The notes: generated by a model not told the origin, from the letters alone. Shown: positions 25,029 to 32,634, numbered from the stretch's first letter. The stretch is 48,068 nucleotides of DNA from DATMNI01 sp035570275 (GCA_035570275.1 DATMNI010000003.1:1-48068), one strand, 5' to 3'. A program made the numbers and translations.

Positions 25029-25415
25029 TTAAGCTCCCAGCGCGATCGCCGGTTTGCTGACCGGCGGCTGGTAAAAGCGCGCCGCGCCAAATGGCTGGAA
25101 GCGGTATCCGATGCCAAAGATGGTCTCGATGTACTGGTCGGCGTAAGCGCCCAACTTCTTGCGCAGCCTCCGTACGTGTACGTCCAGAGTGCGGGTCCGG
25201 ATGTCGGCGCCATAGCCCCAAACCTGCATCAGCAGCGCCTCGCGCGGAATAATCTCGCCGGCATGTTGAACCAGTAACGACAGCAGATCGTACTCCTTGC
25301 GCGTCAATATCATGCGCTCGGCATCGACCGCCGCGGCCTGTTGGTCAAAATCCATTGAAAGGTGCTCGTCACGATACGGAAGTACGTGATGATTGCTGAT
25401 TGAAAGTGGTCCCAT
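25029..25415 (-). CDS. Orphan OmpR/PhoB-type winged-helix DNA-binding protein
   Basis: 128 residues that form only the DNA-binding half of an OmpR-type regulator: LTRKEYDLLSLLVQHAGEII, then VWGYGADIRTRTLDVHVRRL and the wing IETIFGIGYRF. The receiver domain is absent and there is no adjacent kinase. The ATG at 25415 is preferred over an upstream in-frame ATG at 25481 because a strong Shine-Dalgarno (AGAGGAGGG) precedes it. Upstream DNA carries three TTGTAAA words at 25490-25515 that could be its own sites. What it senses is unknown. Confidence 0.82.
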   Translation of the reverse strand: MGPLSISNHHVLPYRDEHLSMDFDQQAAAVDAERMILTRKEYDLLSLLVQHAGEIIPREALLMQVWGYGADIRTRTLDVHVRRLRKKLGAYADQYIETIFGIGYRFQPFGAARFYQPPVSKPAIALGA

Positions 25416-25489
25416 TTGCCCTCCTCTGAGCTCTCTACCCTGCTGCCTGCTTCTATGTTCAATGCTACGGTCGAGCGGCATGAAGGTGA

Positions 25490-25515
25490 TTGTAAACTTG
25501 TAAAAACATTGTAAA
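25490..25515. promoter_or_regulatory. Three direct repeats TTGTAAA, candidate regulator site
   Basis: TTGTAAA begins at 25490, 25498 and 25509 (steps of 8 and 11 bases). On the minus strand it reads TTTACAA, reminiscent of the direct-repeat sites bound by OmpR/PhoB-type proteins. The cluster lies between the orphan winged-helix gene and the upstream exported-protein gene, 75 bases before the former's ATG. Confidence 0.4.
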
Positions 25516-25535
25516 AACCGCCGGGAAGGGCTTGC

Positions 25536-25922
25536 CTATTCGATAGGAAATGGTCCTAAATTATCCACGCGCAACTCTTTTTCGTGGATGTCGAAAGCCC
25601 GGACCGTGTACGATACCGCGCGCGCAGCATCAGCCATTTCAACATGATACGAGCCCTCACGGCCGTTTTCGAGGGTAGCTTCGTCAACCGTGGTTTTCTG
25701 CGCGGTGATCACCTCCCGCTCCGGGGAACGAAAATCGAAGACAATGACCAGGCCCCGCAGCGGCTTTTCACTGGTGACCCGAACTTTGCCATCCAACATG
25801 ATCTTGCTGTCCTCACGGCGCGCCGTGGTTTCGAGCACTTTTACATCGGCCGGCTTCTTCGGTTTCGGTTGCGCCAGGGCCAGCACCGCAACCAGCGCCA
25901 ACGCCATTGCCCAGAGCTTCAT
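25536..25922 (-). CDS. Hypothetical small exported protein, FxLYD-like
   Basis: A 128-residue protein with a signal peptide (MKLWAMALALVAVLALAQP) and one beta-rich domain (VKVLETTARREDSKIMLDGK, KPLRGLVIVFDFRSPE, VSYTVRAFDIHEKELRVDN). The order 'retained change, local interaction, fluctuation of hydrophobic strands' resembles FxLYD-type domains of bacterial surface proteins, but the match is weak. The start is set at the signal peptide; the frame is open much further upstream, overlapping the divergent Tat-protein gene. Function unknown. Confidence 0.65.
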   Translation of the reverse strand: MKLWAMALALVAVLALAQPKPKKPADVKVLETTARREDSKIMLDGKVRVTSEKPLRGLVIVFDFRSPEREVITAQKTTVDEATLENGREGSYHVEMADAARAVSYTVRAFDIHEKELRVDNLGPFPIE

Positions 25923-25966
25923 GGCGTCAAGTCTATCAGGCGCGACAACCGTGTATACTGGCGGCC

Positions 25967-26917
25967 ATGCATGCAAACCGCCGCGACTTCCTGATCGCCT
26001 CGGCGCTGGTGGCCGCCGGCCGTCGCCTGACAGCCGCGGAACCGGCGATCCCGTTTCCCACCGCGCCCCGCGAGCGGCTCGCCATCGCATCATACTCGCT
26101 TCGCACGGTGCTCGATTTGCCGCGCAACCGCACCGCCACCAACCCGCCCGCAAACCTGATCGACATGAAGGGCTTCCCGGCCTTCGTCGTCAAGCGCTTC
26201 CAGGTTCGCAACATTGAAGTGCTGGGGCAGCATCTTGGTTCCACGGAGCCGGCACACCTGGACGAATTCCGCGCGGCGGTCAGGGCGGCCGGCTGCAAGG
26301 TGGTGAACATTCCCACCAGTATCGGCGCCAGCCTTTACGATCCCGATGCCGGCAGGCGCGAGACCGCCACGGCGAACGCGAAAAAGTGGATCGACGTAGC
26401 GGTCGCGCTGGAGTGCCCCAGCGTGCGAATCCATATTCAAGGCGTGCGTCTACCGGGCGTGCGTATTCAGGGCGCGCAGGACACCGCGCCTGACGCCGTC
26501 CGCGTGGTGGCGAGCCTGGGCGGGGTGGTTCAATATGGCAGTGCGAAAGGTGTGGTGGTCAATCTGGAAAACGACGACCTGACAACCGAGGACGCGTTCT
26601 TCCTTGTCAAAGTCATCGACCAGGTGAACAGCCCCTGGTTGCGCGCCTTGCCCGACTTTTGCAATTCTATGATGGGCGGCAACGAACAGTTCAACTATGA
26701 CGCGGTCACGGCAATGTTCCGCCGCGCCTACAATATCGCGCACCTGAAGGATTCCGAGGTAGACCACGGCAAAGTATTTCGCGTCAGCCTGGAGCGCACC
26801 TTCGGCATCGCCAAAGCCGCCGCGTACAAAGGGTACTTCTCGGTAGAGTTTGAAGGCGAAGGCGACCCCATCACCGGCACCGAAAAGCTGGTCGAGGAGA
26901 GCCTGAAATACTTGTAG
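25967..26917 (+). CDS. Tat-exported sugar-phosphate isomerase/epimerase-like TIM-barrel protein
   Basis: A 316-residue protein whose N-terminus has a twin-arginine signal (NRRDFLIASALVAAG). The body fits the xylose-isomerase-like (AP-endonuclease 2) TIM barrel: ERLAIASYSLRTVL at strand 1, VRIHIQGV, VVNLENDDLTTEDAFFLV with the metal-binding Glu, LPDFCNS, HLKDSEVDHGKVF with His/Asp, and YFSVEFEGEGDP near the end. Such exported enzymes in this lineage are common and their sugar substrates unknown. The ATG at 25967 gives the Tat signal; an earlier in-frame start at 25907 adds 20 residues without homology. It is divergent to the small exported protein gene. Confidence 0.85.
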   Translation: MHANRRDFLIASALVAAGRRLTAAEPAIPFPTAPRERLAIASYSLRTVLDLPRNRTATNPPANLIDMKGFPAFVVKRFQVRNIEVLGQHLGSTEPAHLDEFRAAVRAAGCKVVNIPTSIGASLYDPDAGRRETATANAKKWIDVAVALECPSVRIHIQGVRLPGVRIQGAQDTAPDAVRVVASLGGVVQYGSAKGVVVNLENDDLTTEDAFFLVKVIDQVNSPWLRALPDFCNSMMGGNEQFNYDAVTAMFRRAYNIAHLKDSEVDHGKVFRVSLERTFGIAKAAAYKGYFSVEFEGEGDPITGTEKLVEESLKYL

Positions 26918-26954
26918 CGCTTATCACGGCCGGCGCCGCCTCGTATCCGAACGC

Positions 26955-27599
26955 CTACCCCACAATCCGGTAGGCGCAGCGGCGGGCGCCGGAGACGATG
27001 TGCTCTTCGCGGTCGATTTGGACGCCGGGGCCGAGGACTTTGCGGAAGAGATCGAGCTCGGCGGTGCAGAAACCCTGGCACTGGGTGGCGGCGGCGCAGA
27101 TGGGGCAGTGGTTTTCCGTCAGCAGGAACGCACGTTTTCCGGCGGCATGGACTTCGGCCATGTAGCCCTCCTCGGTGCGAATACGCGCCAACTGGCGAAC
27201 CTTTTCCTTTAGTGACGCCGTAGGCGGGATACGCGCAGTGTAAAGCGCTTGCTGGCGCGCGCCGCGGGATTCCAGCACCCGCTGCAGGCCCTCAGGGCCG
27301 AAGGCATCGCCCAGGGCGCCGATCAAAGAGACACTGAGTTCGGCATAGGCGTCGGGGAAGAGGCGGTCGGCTTCGCGGGTCAGACGCCAGTGCTTGGCAG
27401 GGCGGCCGATGGGGACGGGGCGCTCCTCAACAGCCACGAACTTCTCCGATTGCAGCGTGTACAGATGCTGGCGCACGGCCATGGCGGTGAGACCCAGACG
27501 GCCGGCCAGTTGCGCGGAGGTCAGCGGGCCATCGGTCTTCAGGAGATGAACGATGGCGCGGCGGGTTTTGCGGTCTCCGGTTCCCGGGGACAGGGGCAT
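26955..27599 (-). CDS. SufR-like winged-helix regulator with C-terminal cysteine cluster
   Basis: 214 residues. The N-terminal winged helix (RRAIVHLLKTDGPLTSAQLA, MAVRQHLYTLQSEKFV, wing with GRPAKHWRLT) is of the SufR/ArsR-like type. The C-terminal domain carries five cysteines, 165, 168, 174, 178 and 208 (HCPIC, QCQGFC, RRCAY), in the place where SufR proteins hold an iron-sulfur cluster. It likely senses Fe-S state or redox stress. The gene is divergent from the SDR/QueA-like operon, and the 80-base gap holds three copies of one decamer motif, so it probably controls that operon and itself. Confidence 0.82.
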   Translation of the reverse strand: MPLSPGTGDRKTRRAIVHLLKTDGPLTSAQLAGRLGLTAMAVRQHLYTLQSEKFVAVEERPVPIGRPAKHWRLTREADRLFPDAYAELSVSLIGALGDAFGPEGLQRVLESRGARQQALYTARIPPTASLKEKVRQLARIRTEEGYMAEVHAAGKRAFLLTENHCPICAAATQCQGFCTAELDLFRKVLGPGVQIDREEHIVSGARRCAYRIVG

Positions 27600-27620
27600 A
27601 TCCTATTTCTAAACTTTTTA

Positions 27621-27678
27621 CTTTACAAAGTCAAGAAGGCGGCGTATTCTGAGTTTGTAAAGGAAAAGGTTTATAAAG
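27621..27678. promoter_or_regulatory. Three copies of a CTTTRYAAAG-type decamer in the divergent promoter
   Basis: CTTTACAAAG (27621-27630), GTTTGTAAAG (27653-27662) and GTTTATAAAG (27669-27678) are variants of one near-palindrome. Copies 1 and 2 start 32 bases apart (three helical turns), copies 2 and 3 are 16 apart, and copy 3 abuts the start codon of the SDR gene at 27680. The first copy lies 22 bases before the regulator's ATG. This is a likely operator set for the SufR-like regulator. Confidence 0.55.
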
Positions 27679-27679
27679 T

Positions 27680-28459
27680 ATGCTGAACAATCTGAACCAT
27701 GAAACGGGGCAAGAGAGCCTGTGGCAGGGGCTGCGGGTGGCGATCACCGGGGGCACCTCGGGATTGGGGCTGGCTCTGGTGCGGGAGTTGCGGCGGCGCG
27801 GCGCGCAGGTGGCGTTGGTAGCGCGCGGGCGCGAGGGCGTGGAACGCGTGGCGCGGGAAAACGAGGGTACGCACGGAATTGTAGGGGACGTGTCGAAGAA
27901 AGAGGACATTCACCCCATCGCGATTCAGATTGCCGGGGAGTTGGGGGGCCTGGATGTGCTGGTGAACAACGCCTCCGACCTGGGACCCGTGCCGTTGGCG
28001 CTGCTGGGCGATACGGAGTGTGAGGACCTGGAGCGGGCGTTGGCCACCAACCTTCTGGGGCCGTTCCGCCTGACGAAAGCCTTGCTGGGGGCGCTGGCCT
28101 CTTCGGCCCGCGAGGGGCGGGGCGCGGTGGTGGTAAATGTTTCGAGCGATGCCGCCGTCCAGGCCTATCCGGGGTGGGGAGCTTACGGCGCCAGCAAGGC
28201 TGCGCTGCGGCACATGACCGGCATCTGGCAGGCCGAATTGAGGGCTGCGGGCATCCAATTCCTCTCGCCGGACCCGGGCGACATGGACACGCCGTTGCAC
28301 GCCCTGGCGGCGCCGGACGCGGACCGAACGGCGCTCAAGCGTCCGGAAGCGGCGGCGGTGGAATTGGCCGATTCGATTGGCGCGGCGATTGGCGCGGCGA
28401 TGGGAGCGGCAACGGACCGGCGGCGTGCCGGAACGGAGAAGGCAGGCGCGCTATGTTAG
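27680..28459 (+). CDS. Short-chain dehydrogenase/reductase
   Basis: A 259-residue Rossmann-fold oxidoreductase. The nucleotide-binding motif is ITGGTSGLGLALV (residues 22-34), followed by NNAS, and the catalytic pair sits in YGASKAALRHM (Tyr169, Lys173) with the Ser in VNVSSDAA. Arg residues after strand 2 (VARGREGVERV) suggest NADP preference. The substrate is unknown. Its last seven bases overlap the start of the QueA-like gene, so both are co-expressed under the divergent SufR-like regulator. Confidence 0.88.
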   Translation: MLNNLNHETGQESLWQGLRVAITGGTSGLGLALVRELRRRGAQVALVARGREGVERVARENEGTHGIVGDVSKKEDIHPIAIQIAGELGGLDVLVNNASDLGPVPLALLGDTECEDLERALATNLLGPFRLTKALLGALASSAREGRGAVVVNVSSDAAVQAYPGWGAYGASKAALRHMTGIWQAELRAAGIQFLSPDPGDMDTPLHALAAPDADRTALKRPEAAAVELADSIGAAIGAAMGAATDRRRAGTEKAGALC

Positions 28460-29568
28460 CCGCCCATCTTCCTTACCAGCGGCACCCTGGGGCGAAGCTG
28501 TTGGCGGCCGACGGCGAAGGAGTGCTGCGGCACATGGCGCGGGAGCGGTTCGCCGATCTGCTGCGTCCGGGCGATCTGGTGGTGGCCAATGACGCCGCCA
28601 CGATGCCGGCCAGCCTGGCTGGGCAACACGTGGCCGCGGGCGTGCCGATTGAAGTGCGGCTGGCGGCGCGCGGCCGGCTGGCGGCGGACGAGGTACGCCA
28701 GTTTTCGGCGGTGGTCTTCGGCGCGGGCGATTTTCACCAGCGCACGGAGGACCGGCCGCTGCCTCCGGCGCTTGGGGCGGGCGACCGGTTGGTGCTGGGT
28801 CCGTTGACAGCCGTGGTGGAAAGGGTGCTGGAACACCCGAGACTGATCGCGCTGCGGTTCGAGGGTTTGCCGGATGAGATCTGGGCCGGGATCGCAAGGT
28901 ACGGGCGTCCCATCCAGTACGCACATGTGGCGGCGCCGCTGGCGTTGTGGGATGTGTGGACGCCGATTGCCGGACCGCCGGTGGCGTTCGAGCCGCCCTC
29001 GGCCGGGTTCGCGATCGACTGGCGAATGCTGGCTTCCCTGGCGGCACGCGGGGCCGGCTTTGCGACCATCACGCACGCGGCGGGGATCTCCTCGACCGGC
29101 GACGCCGAACTGGATCGGCTGCTGCCGTTGGACGAGCCGTACCGGATTCCGGGCGCGACCGTGGAAGCGATCCGCGGCGCGCGGAAAGGGGGCGGGCGGG
29201 TGATCGCGATCGGCACGACGGTGGTGCGCGCGCTGGAACATCGGGCGGCGGGCGATGGCTGCGTAAGAGCGGGCGAGGGGATGGCGACGCAGCGAATCGG
29301 GGCGGGGAGCCGGCTGCGCGTGGTGGATGCGATTCTCAGCGGCACGCACGAACCGGGAACCAGTCACTACGAATTGCTGCGGGCGTTTGCGGACGATGCC
29401 ACGCTGCGGCGGATGGAAGGCGAGTTGGAAGCGCGGGGGTACCGGACGCACGAGTTCGGGGATTCGGTGTTTGTGGAAGGGCGGGGCGACACTTCCGCGT
29501 CAGGCGGCAAGACGAGCCCGGTATTCCGGGATGCCTGCCGGGCTTCGGCTTCCGGATGCAGTTCATAA
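28453..29568 (+). CDS. QueA-like protein (S-adenosylmethionine:tRNA ribosyltransferase-isomerase family)
   Basis: A 371-residue relative of QueA, the enzyme that adds the cyclopentenediol-precursor ring to preQ1 in tRNA using the ribosyl part of SAM. The overall order is kept: DLVVANDAATMPASLAGQ where QueA has a NDTRV.PAR motif, FSAVVFGAGDFH, the RYGRPIQYAH segment, the SAGFAIDW...ITHAAG stretch and GGGRVIAIGTTVVRALEH. Several of these differ from housekeeping QueA, so this may be a paralogue with another substrate. The start at 28453 overlaps the SDR stop. After FGDSVFVEG, where QueA normally ends, come about 28 low-complexity residues, suggesting the original stop was lost when the following DNA was joined. 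Confidence 0.8.
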   Translation: MLAAHLPYQRHPGAKLLAADGEGVLRHMARERFADLLRPGDLVVANDAATMPASLAGQHVAAGVPIEVRLAARGRLAADEVRQFSAVVFGAGDFHQRTEDRPLPPALGAGDRLVLGPLTAVVERVLEHPRLIALRFEGLPDEIWAGIARYGRPIQYAHVAAPLALWDVWTPIAGPPVAFEPPSAGFAIDWRMLASLAARGAGFATITHAAGISSTGDAELDRLLPLDEPYRIPGATVEAIRGARKGGGRVIAIGTTVVRALEHRAAGDGCVRAGEGMATQRIGAGSRLRVVDAILSGTHEPGTSHYELLRAFADDATLRRMEGELEARGYRTHEFGDSVFVEGRGDTSASGGKTSPVFRDACRASASGCSS

Positions 29569-29672
29569 CGGCATCGGGCAAGCTTGGGGGCGAACACTTC
29601 GAGTATCATTGGTATGAACACCCCGGTATCGGGAAGGTTGAACTGAAGCAGAAACCTGTCAATCGGCCATGA
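29556..29672 (+). CDS. Small HWYEHPGIGKVE tail, possible remnant of a polymorphic toxin
   Basis: A 38-residue frame (ATG at 29556, overlapping the end of the QueA-like gene) reads SGKLGGEHFEYHWYEHPGIG and KVELKQK. From memory, this HWYE..G.G..E pattern occurs at the C-termini of Rhs-like or filamentous-haemagglutinin-like proteins. It would be the missing end of the protein whose middle resembles the fragment at 20290-20487, although the two do not overlap and cannot be aligned here. It is coupled (ATGA) to the next gene. It is either a tiny gene or a truncated toxin end. Confidence 0.4.
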   Translation: MQFITASGKLGGEHFEYHWYEHPGIGKVELKQKPVNRP

Positions 29673-30004
29673 CGGTTCTATTGCGACGACGAAATCCACG
29701 GTATCGAGATCTGACGCCGGGACAGCCTTACGTCGTGATAGGAATTGAAGCCAATGACTCTCGGATCCTAAATAACGCAGGTCGGCCGTATCTTTATCCG
29801 ACCCGCCCATTCCAGGTGCTCGACCCTCGCGAACCAGGCGACTGGATCACCGACTACGGCGCCGATGGTGAGCGGTACGCCTATCCGGCCCCACTTAACG
29901 ATCCCGGCTTCTTTGAGGACTTCTTTGACGATCGGCCAAAGGCGGTTAAAACGTTCTGGCTTGTTGTGAACCAACGTCTGGCCAATGTCGACCAAGTCGC
30001 GTAG
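29669..30004 (+). CDS. Hypothetical acidic protein, immunity-protein-like
   Basis: A 111-residue protein with no signal and no membrane helix. It starts with a small beta-fold (PGQPYVVIGIEANDSRIL, GRPYLYPTRPFQVLD) and ends in a helical acidic part (PGFFEDFFDDRPKAVKTFW). This plan resembles small immunity proteins found next to polymorphic toxin ends. The start overlaps the stop of the preceding fragment (ATGA), which favours a toxin-tail/immunity pair. Composition is less GC-rich than the flanking QueA-like gene, which fits transfer. The assignment rests on general shape and neighbourhood, not on a named family. Confidence 0.5.
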   Translation: MTVLLRRRNPRYRDLTPGQPYVVIGIEANDSRILNNAGRPYLYPTRPFQVLDPREPGDWITDYGADGERYAYPAPLNDPGFFEDFFDDRPKAVKTFWLVVNQRLANVDQVA

Positions 30005-30280
30005 GGCCAATCGATTTCTTCGGCCCGACACGGCAGTGATCTGCGGGCCGCGACAGGTCCTATATCTCAACGCCGGCGCATAATCCGGGAACAGGACTTA
30101 ACCTTCTTGCGGCTCATTGCATGAACGTCGGTATAAGCCTAGGTAATGTCAGAGCTTTGTATCCGTGCCCGCGTCACGTCCCTGCTCGGCCGCACTCGAT
30201 CGTCCGTCTTGCGATTCTTTCAAAGCACCCCGTACAAGTTCACGGTACTTCGATACGATCCGGTAATTGTCCTTAATCTC
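30005..30280. other. Intergenic, no intact gene
   Basis: Low gene content. On the minus strand a short open stretch (30149-30275) reads NYRIVSKYRELVRGALKESQ and stops, which looks like the helical end of some protein and stops where the gcvPB-derived DNA begins. It may be a gene cut by that insertion. No promoter or RNA was seen. Confidence 0.3.
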
Positions 30281-30427
30281 GCGGTGCAGAATATCAAGTC
30301 GAGCGAGACCGGCCTGCTGGACGTGGGCGCGCTGGAAAAGATGGTGGACCAGGATGTGGCCGCCCTGATGGTGACCAACCCGAATACGCTCGGCGCGCGC
30401 AAGCCGGTGCTCCGGTGGAAGGGCTGA
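30281..30427 (+). pseudogene. Internally deleted fragment of gcvPB
   Basis: The first 115 bases copy gcvPB (complement of 21320-21434): AVQNIKSSETGLLDVGALEK and onward to NPNTLG. They then jump in frame to the last residues of gcvPB, ARKPVLRWKG, and stop. The 755 bases in between (20565-21319) are missing, and the join lies in a shared GCG. Apart from four differences in the first 18 bases the first block looks identical to the intact gene, so the event is recent or the copy is maintained by conversion. No function is expected. Confidence 0.85.
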
Positions 30428-30603
30428 GCTGGGCCAGGTGCGGCAGGCGGTAAAAAAGGGCCTTCGCCAAATGACCTCTGCTTAGTCCGATCCAGTCGAA
30501 CCTGCGTTCCTGATCGGGACTTCACAGGAGTAAAGTCCCAGAAGGCCGTCCGGGGGCAAGGCAAATAGAGTAAAGTACGGATGAGCCACTTACGGAAGAC
30601 AAA
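30428..30603. other. Intergenic, no gene recognised
   Basis: About 175 bases downstream of the gcvPB fragment and before the esterase gene. An AAAAAAGGGCCTTCGCC stretch could be the complement of a weak terminator on the minus strand. Nothing else recognised. Confidence 0.25.
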
Positions 30604-31527
30604 ATGGAATCTCTACGACGGGACTTTATTAGGGGCATGTCTTTCCTCGGCGTTGCCGCCGGAGTAAAAGCGGCTGCGGCGTCCTACAATCCCGCTGCGA
30701 AATTCGGCGTTAGAGTCAGCGAAGTCGAGTATCGCCGTACCAAAGCCGGACGGCAACTGATGGCCCGCATCTATGAGCCGGCAGGAACGGGACCGTTTCC
30801 AACCGTTCTCGATCTTCACGGCGGCGCGTGGAACGCAAAAAACCGCAAGGCTGAAGAACCGATGGATCGCGCTATAGCCGAAAGCGGCGTGCTTGTCGTC
30901 GCCGTCGACCTGACGCTCGCGCCGGAATCGCCGTATCCCGCGTGCGTCCAGGATGCCAACTATGCGGTCCGCTGGCTCAAAATGAACGCGGCGTCGTGGA
31001 ACGGCAACCCGGCGAAGATCGGCGTCTACGGCAGTTCGAGCGGCGGCCATGTTGCGGAGTTGCTCGCCATGCGGCCGCGGGATTCCCGGTACAACGCGAT
31101 CCTGTTGAGGGAAGCGCCGAGAGCCGACGCCTCGGTCGCATACGTCGCGATGCGCTCGCCCATCAGCAATACCTTCGCCCGCTACCAGAATGCGGAAAAG
31201 CTGAAGCGCAGCGCCATGGTCAGGAACAACACGACGTTCTTCGTCCCCTGGGACACGATCCACGAAAGCAATCCGCAGGAGATCCTCGACCGGCACGAGA
31301 CAATCACAAAGGTGCCATTCTTGATAATGCAGGGTGCTCTCGACGACAACGTTCTTCCGGCGGTACAGGAGAGATTCGCGCAGACCTATAGAGATGCCGG
31401 CGGCGATATCCAGTACCAGTTGTTCGAAGGTTGCGAGCACGAGTGGGTTGCGCAACCGGGGCCACAAACAGATCACGCACGGGAGATGGTGAAGGCCTTC
31501 ATCGCCCGCCAGGTGAACGCTTCGTAA
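30604..31527 (+). CDS. Tat-exported alpha/beta-hydrolase (esterase/lipase, BD-FAE-like)
   Basis: A 307-residue hydrolase. The N-terminus has a twin-arginine-like signal (LRRDFIRGMSFLGVAAG). The oxyanion loop is LDLHGGAWN and the nucleophile elbow is YGSSSGGHV (residues 143-148, probably Ser145). The acid is likely Asp in QGALDDNVLP and the catalytic His lies in EGCEHEW. This is the hormone-sensitive-lipase/BD-FAE group of carboxylesterases that act on short acyl esters, often on acetylated plant polymers. It has no co-oriented partner; it lies between the gcvPB scar and an NTF2-like gene on the other strand. Confidence 0.86.
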   Translation: MESLRRDFIRGMSFLGVAAGVKAAAASYNPAAKFGVRVSEVEYRRTKAGRQLMARIYEPAGTGPFPTVLDLHGGAWNAKNRKAEEPMDRAIAESGVLVVAVDLTLAPESPYPACVQDANYAVRWLKMNAASWNGNPAKIGVYGSSSGGHVAELLAMRPRDSRYNAILLREAPRADASVAYVAMRSPISNTFARYQNAEKLKRSAMVRNNTTFFVPWDTIHESNPQEILDRHETITKVPFLIMQGALDDNVLPAVQERFAQTYRDAGGDIQYQLFEGCEHEWVAQPGPQTDHAREMVKAFIARQVNAS

Positions 31528-31702
31528 TCGCAGCTACCTTGAATCCAGCGCCGCTGCCTTCGCTGGTCGGTGTTGCGCCCAAGTACGGTGGGCGCGTCGG
31601 CGGAGCTGAGGGTGGTGACAAGTGATCAGTCTGATTGCCGTGGATACGGCTGACGGGAGCGGCGGCCCAGCGCAGACCTTCAATCCTGCCCTCAATGCGG
31701 CG

Positions 31703-32086
31703 TCACTCGATCGGCTGAACCCATTGGCTCCGCCAGGCTGGCGCCTCGAAGGGATCGGCGAAATACTGTGTCTCGTGCACAACTTTACCGTCGCGGAATT
31801 CCATAATACTCACTGTATATGCTGGTCGCCCCTGATAGGTGATTGTGTATTCGGTGATCCAGAGATCACCTTTTCCGAGAATTCGCCTGACGTTGAAGCC
31901 CGACGGCTTGCCTGGATGATGACTCCGCAGGGCCTGCAAATTGCTTCGCCCGAGGATTCGCTCACCGGACTGAGGATAATCACAAATGGCATCGTCCGCG
32001 TAAATATCGTGTTCGGCGTTTGCATCGCCGGCTGCCGACGCTTGCCAGTGCTTATTCAGCGCTTCACGTATTCGTTCGTCTTGCAT
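31703..32086 (-). CDS. SnoaL-like / NTF2-superfamily protein
   Basis: A 127-residue cone-shaped fold protein: REALNKHWQASAAGDANAEH opens the first helix, followed by YADDAICDYPQSGERILGRS, where the conserved Asp and Arg sit, and IMEFRDGKVVHETQYFADPF near the end, the typical NTF2-like last strands. Such proteins act as small isomerases, cyclases or ligand binders, here of unknown substrate. The ATG at 32086 is used because a GGAG Shine-Dalgarno precedes it and similarity starts there; the frame is open up to 32158, but this section is the stub of an aldo/keto reductase gene in another frame. Confidence 0.8.
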   Translation of the reverse strand: MQDERIREALNKHWQASAAGDANAEHDIYADDAICDYPQSGERILGRSNLQALRSHHPGKPSGFNVRRILGKGDLWITEYTITYQGRPAYTVSIMEFRDGKVVHETQYFADPFEAPAWRSQWVQPIE

Positions 32087-32132
32087 GGACTGCTCCAGGT
32101 GCGGTTTGGGTTTCTTGCTCCAGCGGGTCTCT

Positions 32133-32252
32133 GGTAGCACTTTTCGGCGCGGCTCCATCGGGAATCAGGGTGCCAAAACCGAGTACAGGCATATGGCCGG
32201 CTGCGTGGTTCAGCGGTATTCTCTTAGCGCGAAAATCAGAAGATTCGCTCAT
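32133..32252 (-). pseudogene. Aldo/keto reductase, N-terminal stub only
   Basis: From an ATG at 32252 the first 40 residues read MSESSDFRAKRIPLNHAAGH and PVLGFGTLIPDGAAPKSAT, which is the first beta-hairpin and strand of an aldo/keto reductase (IPL...MPVLGFGT). Then similarity stops abruptly and the frame runs into the NTF2-like gene's leader. The remaining 250 or so residues of the barrel are absent, so this is a deletion remnant, probably formerly an operon mate of the NTF2-like gene. Confidence 0.65.
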
Positions 32253-32430
32253 GATGACACCTCGGTAGTATCTCGCATCCAGCAACACCCCGGATATCCG
32301 GAGGTCCGCCTCGCGACCTGCTTAGCTCCTGGCAAGGTTTCGGACAAGCCACATCGCGGTGTCCGCTGCGAGCACGGCCGCGACATGGGAGGAACTCGCA
32401 AACTGCCGGCACCAGCATTATACTGATGCT

Positions 32431-32634
32431 ATGACGTTCAGAGTTGTTTTGGAACGTGATCCCGAAACCGGCGACTACTCGGCGGTATGCCCCGAACTCC
32501 CCGGCTGCGCGTCTGCTGGCGCTACTGAAGAAGCGGCCCGCGCCAACGTCCGAGAAGCTATCGAACTCTATCCGGCGCCCGGCGATATCGAACTGCCCGA
32601 AAATGCACGGCTGGTCGAGGTGACGGTTGGGTAA
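32431..32634 (+). CDS. hicB: HicB-family antitoxin
   Basis: A 67-residue antitoxin: TFRVVLERDPETGDYSAVCP then ELPGCASAGATEEAARANVREAIELY, the standard partial RNase H fold of HicB antitoxins that bind and block the HicA mRNA interferase. Its own C-terminal DNA-binding helix seems absent in this short form. TATACT lies at 32419-32424, so transcription would start close to the ATG and the message may be leaderless. The TTG start of hicA overlaps its last bases, but hicA is broken. Confidence 0.85.
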   Translation: MTFRVVLERDPETGDYSAVCPELPGCASAGATEEAARANVREAIELYPAPGDIELPENARLVEVTVG

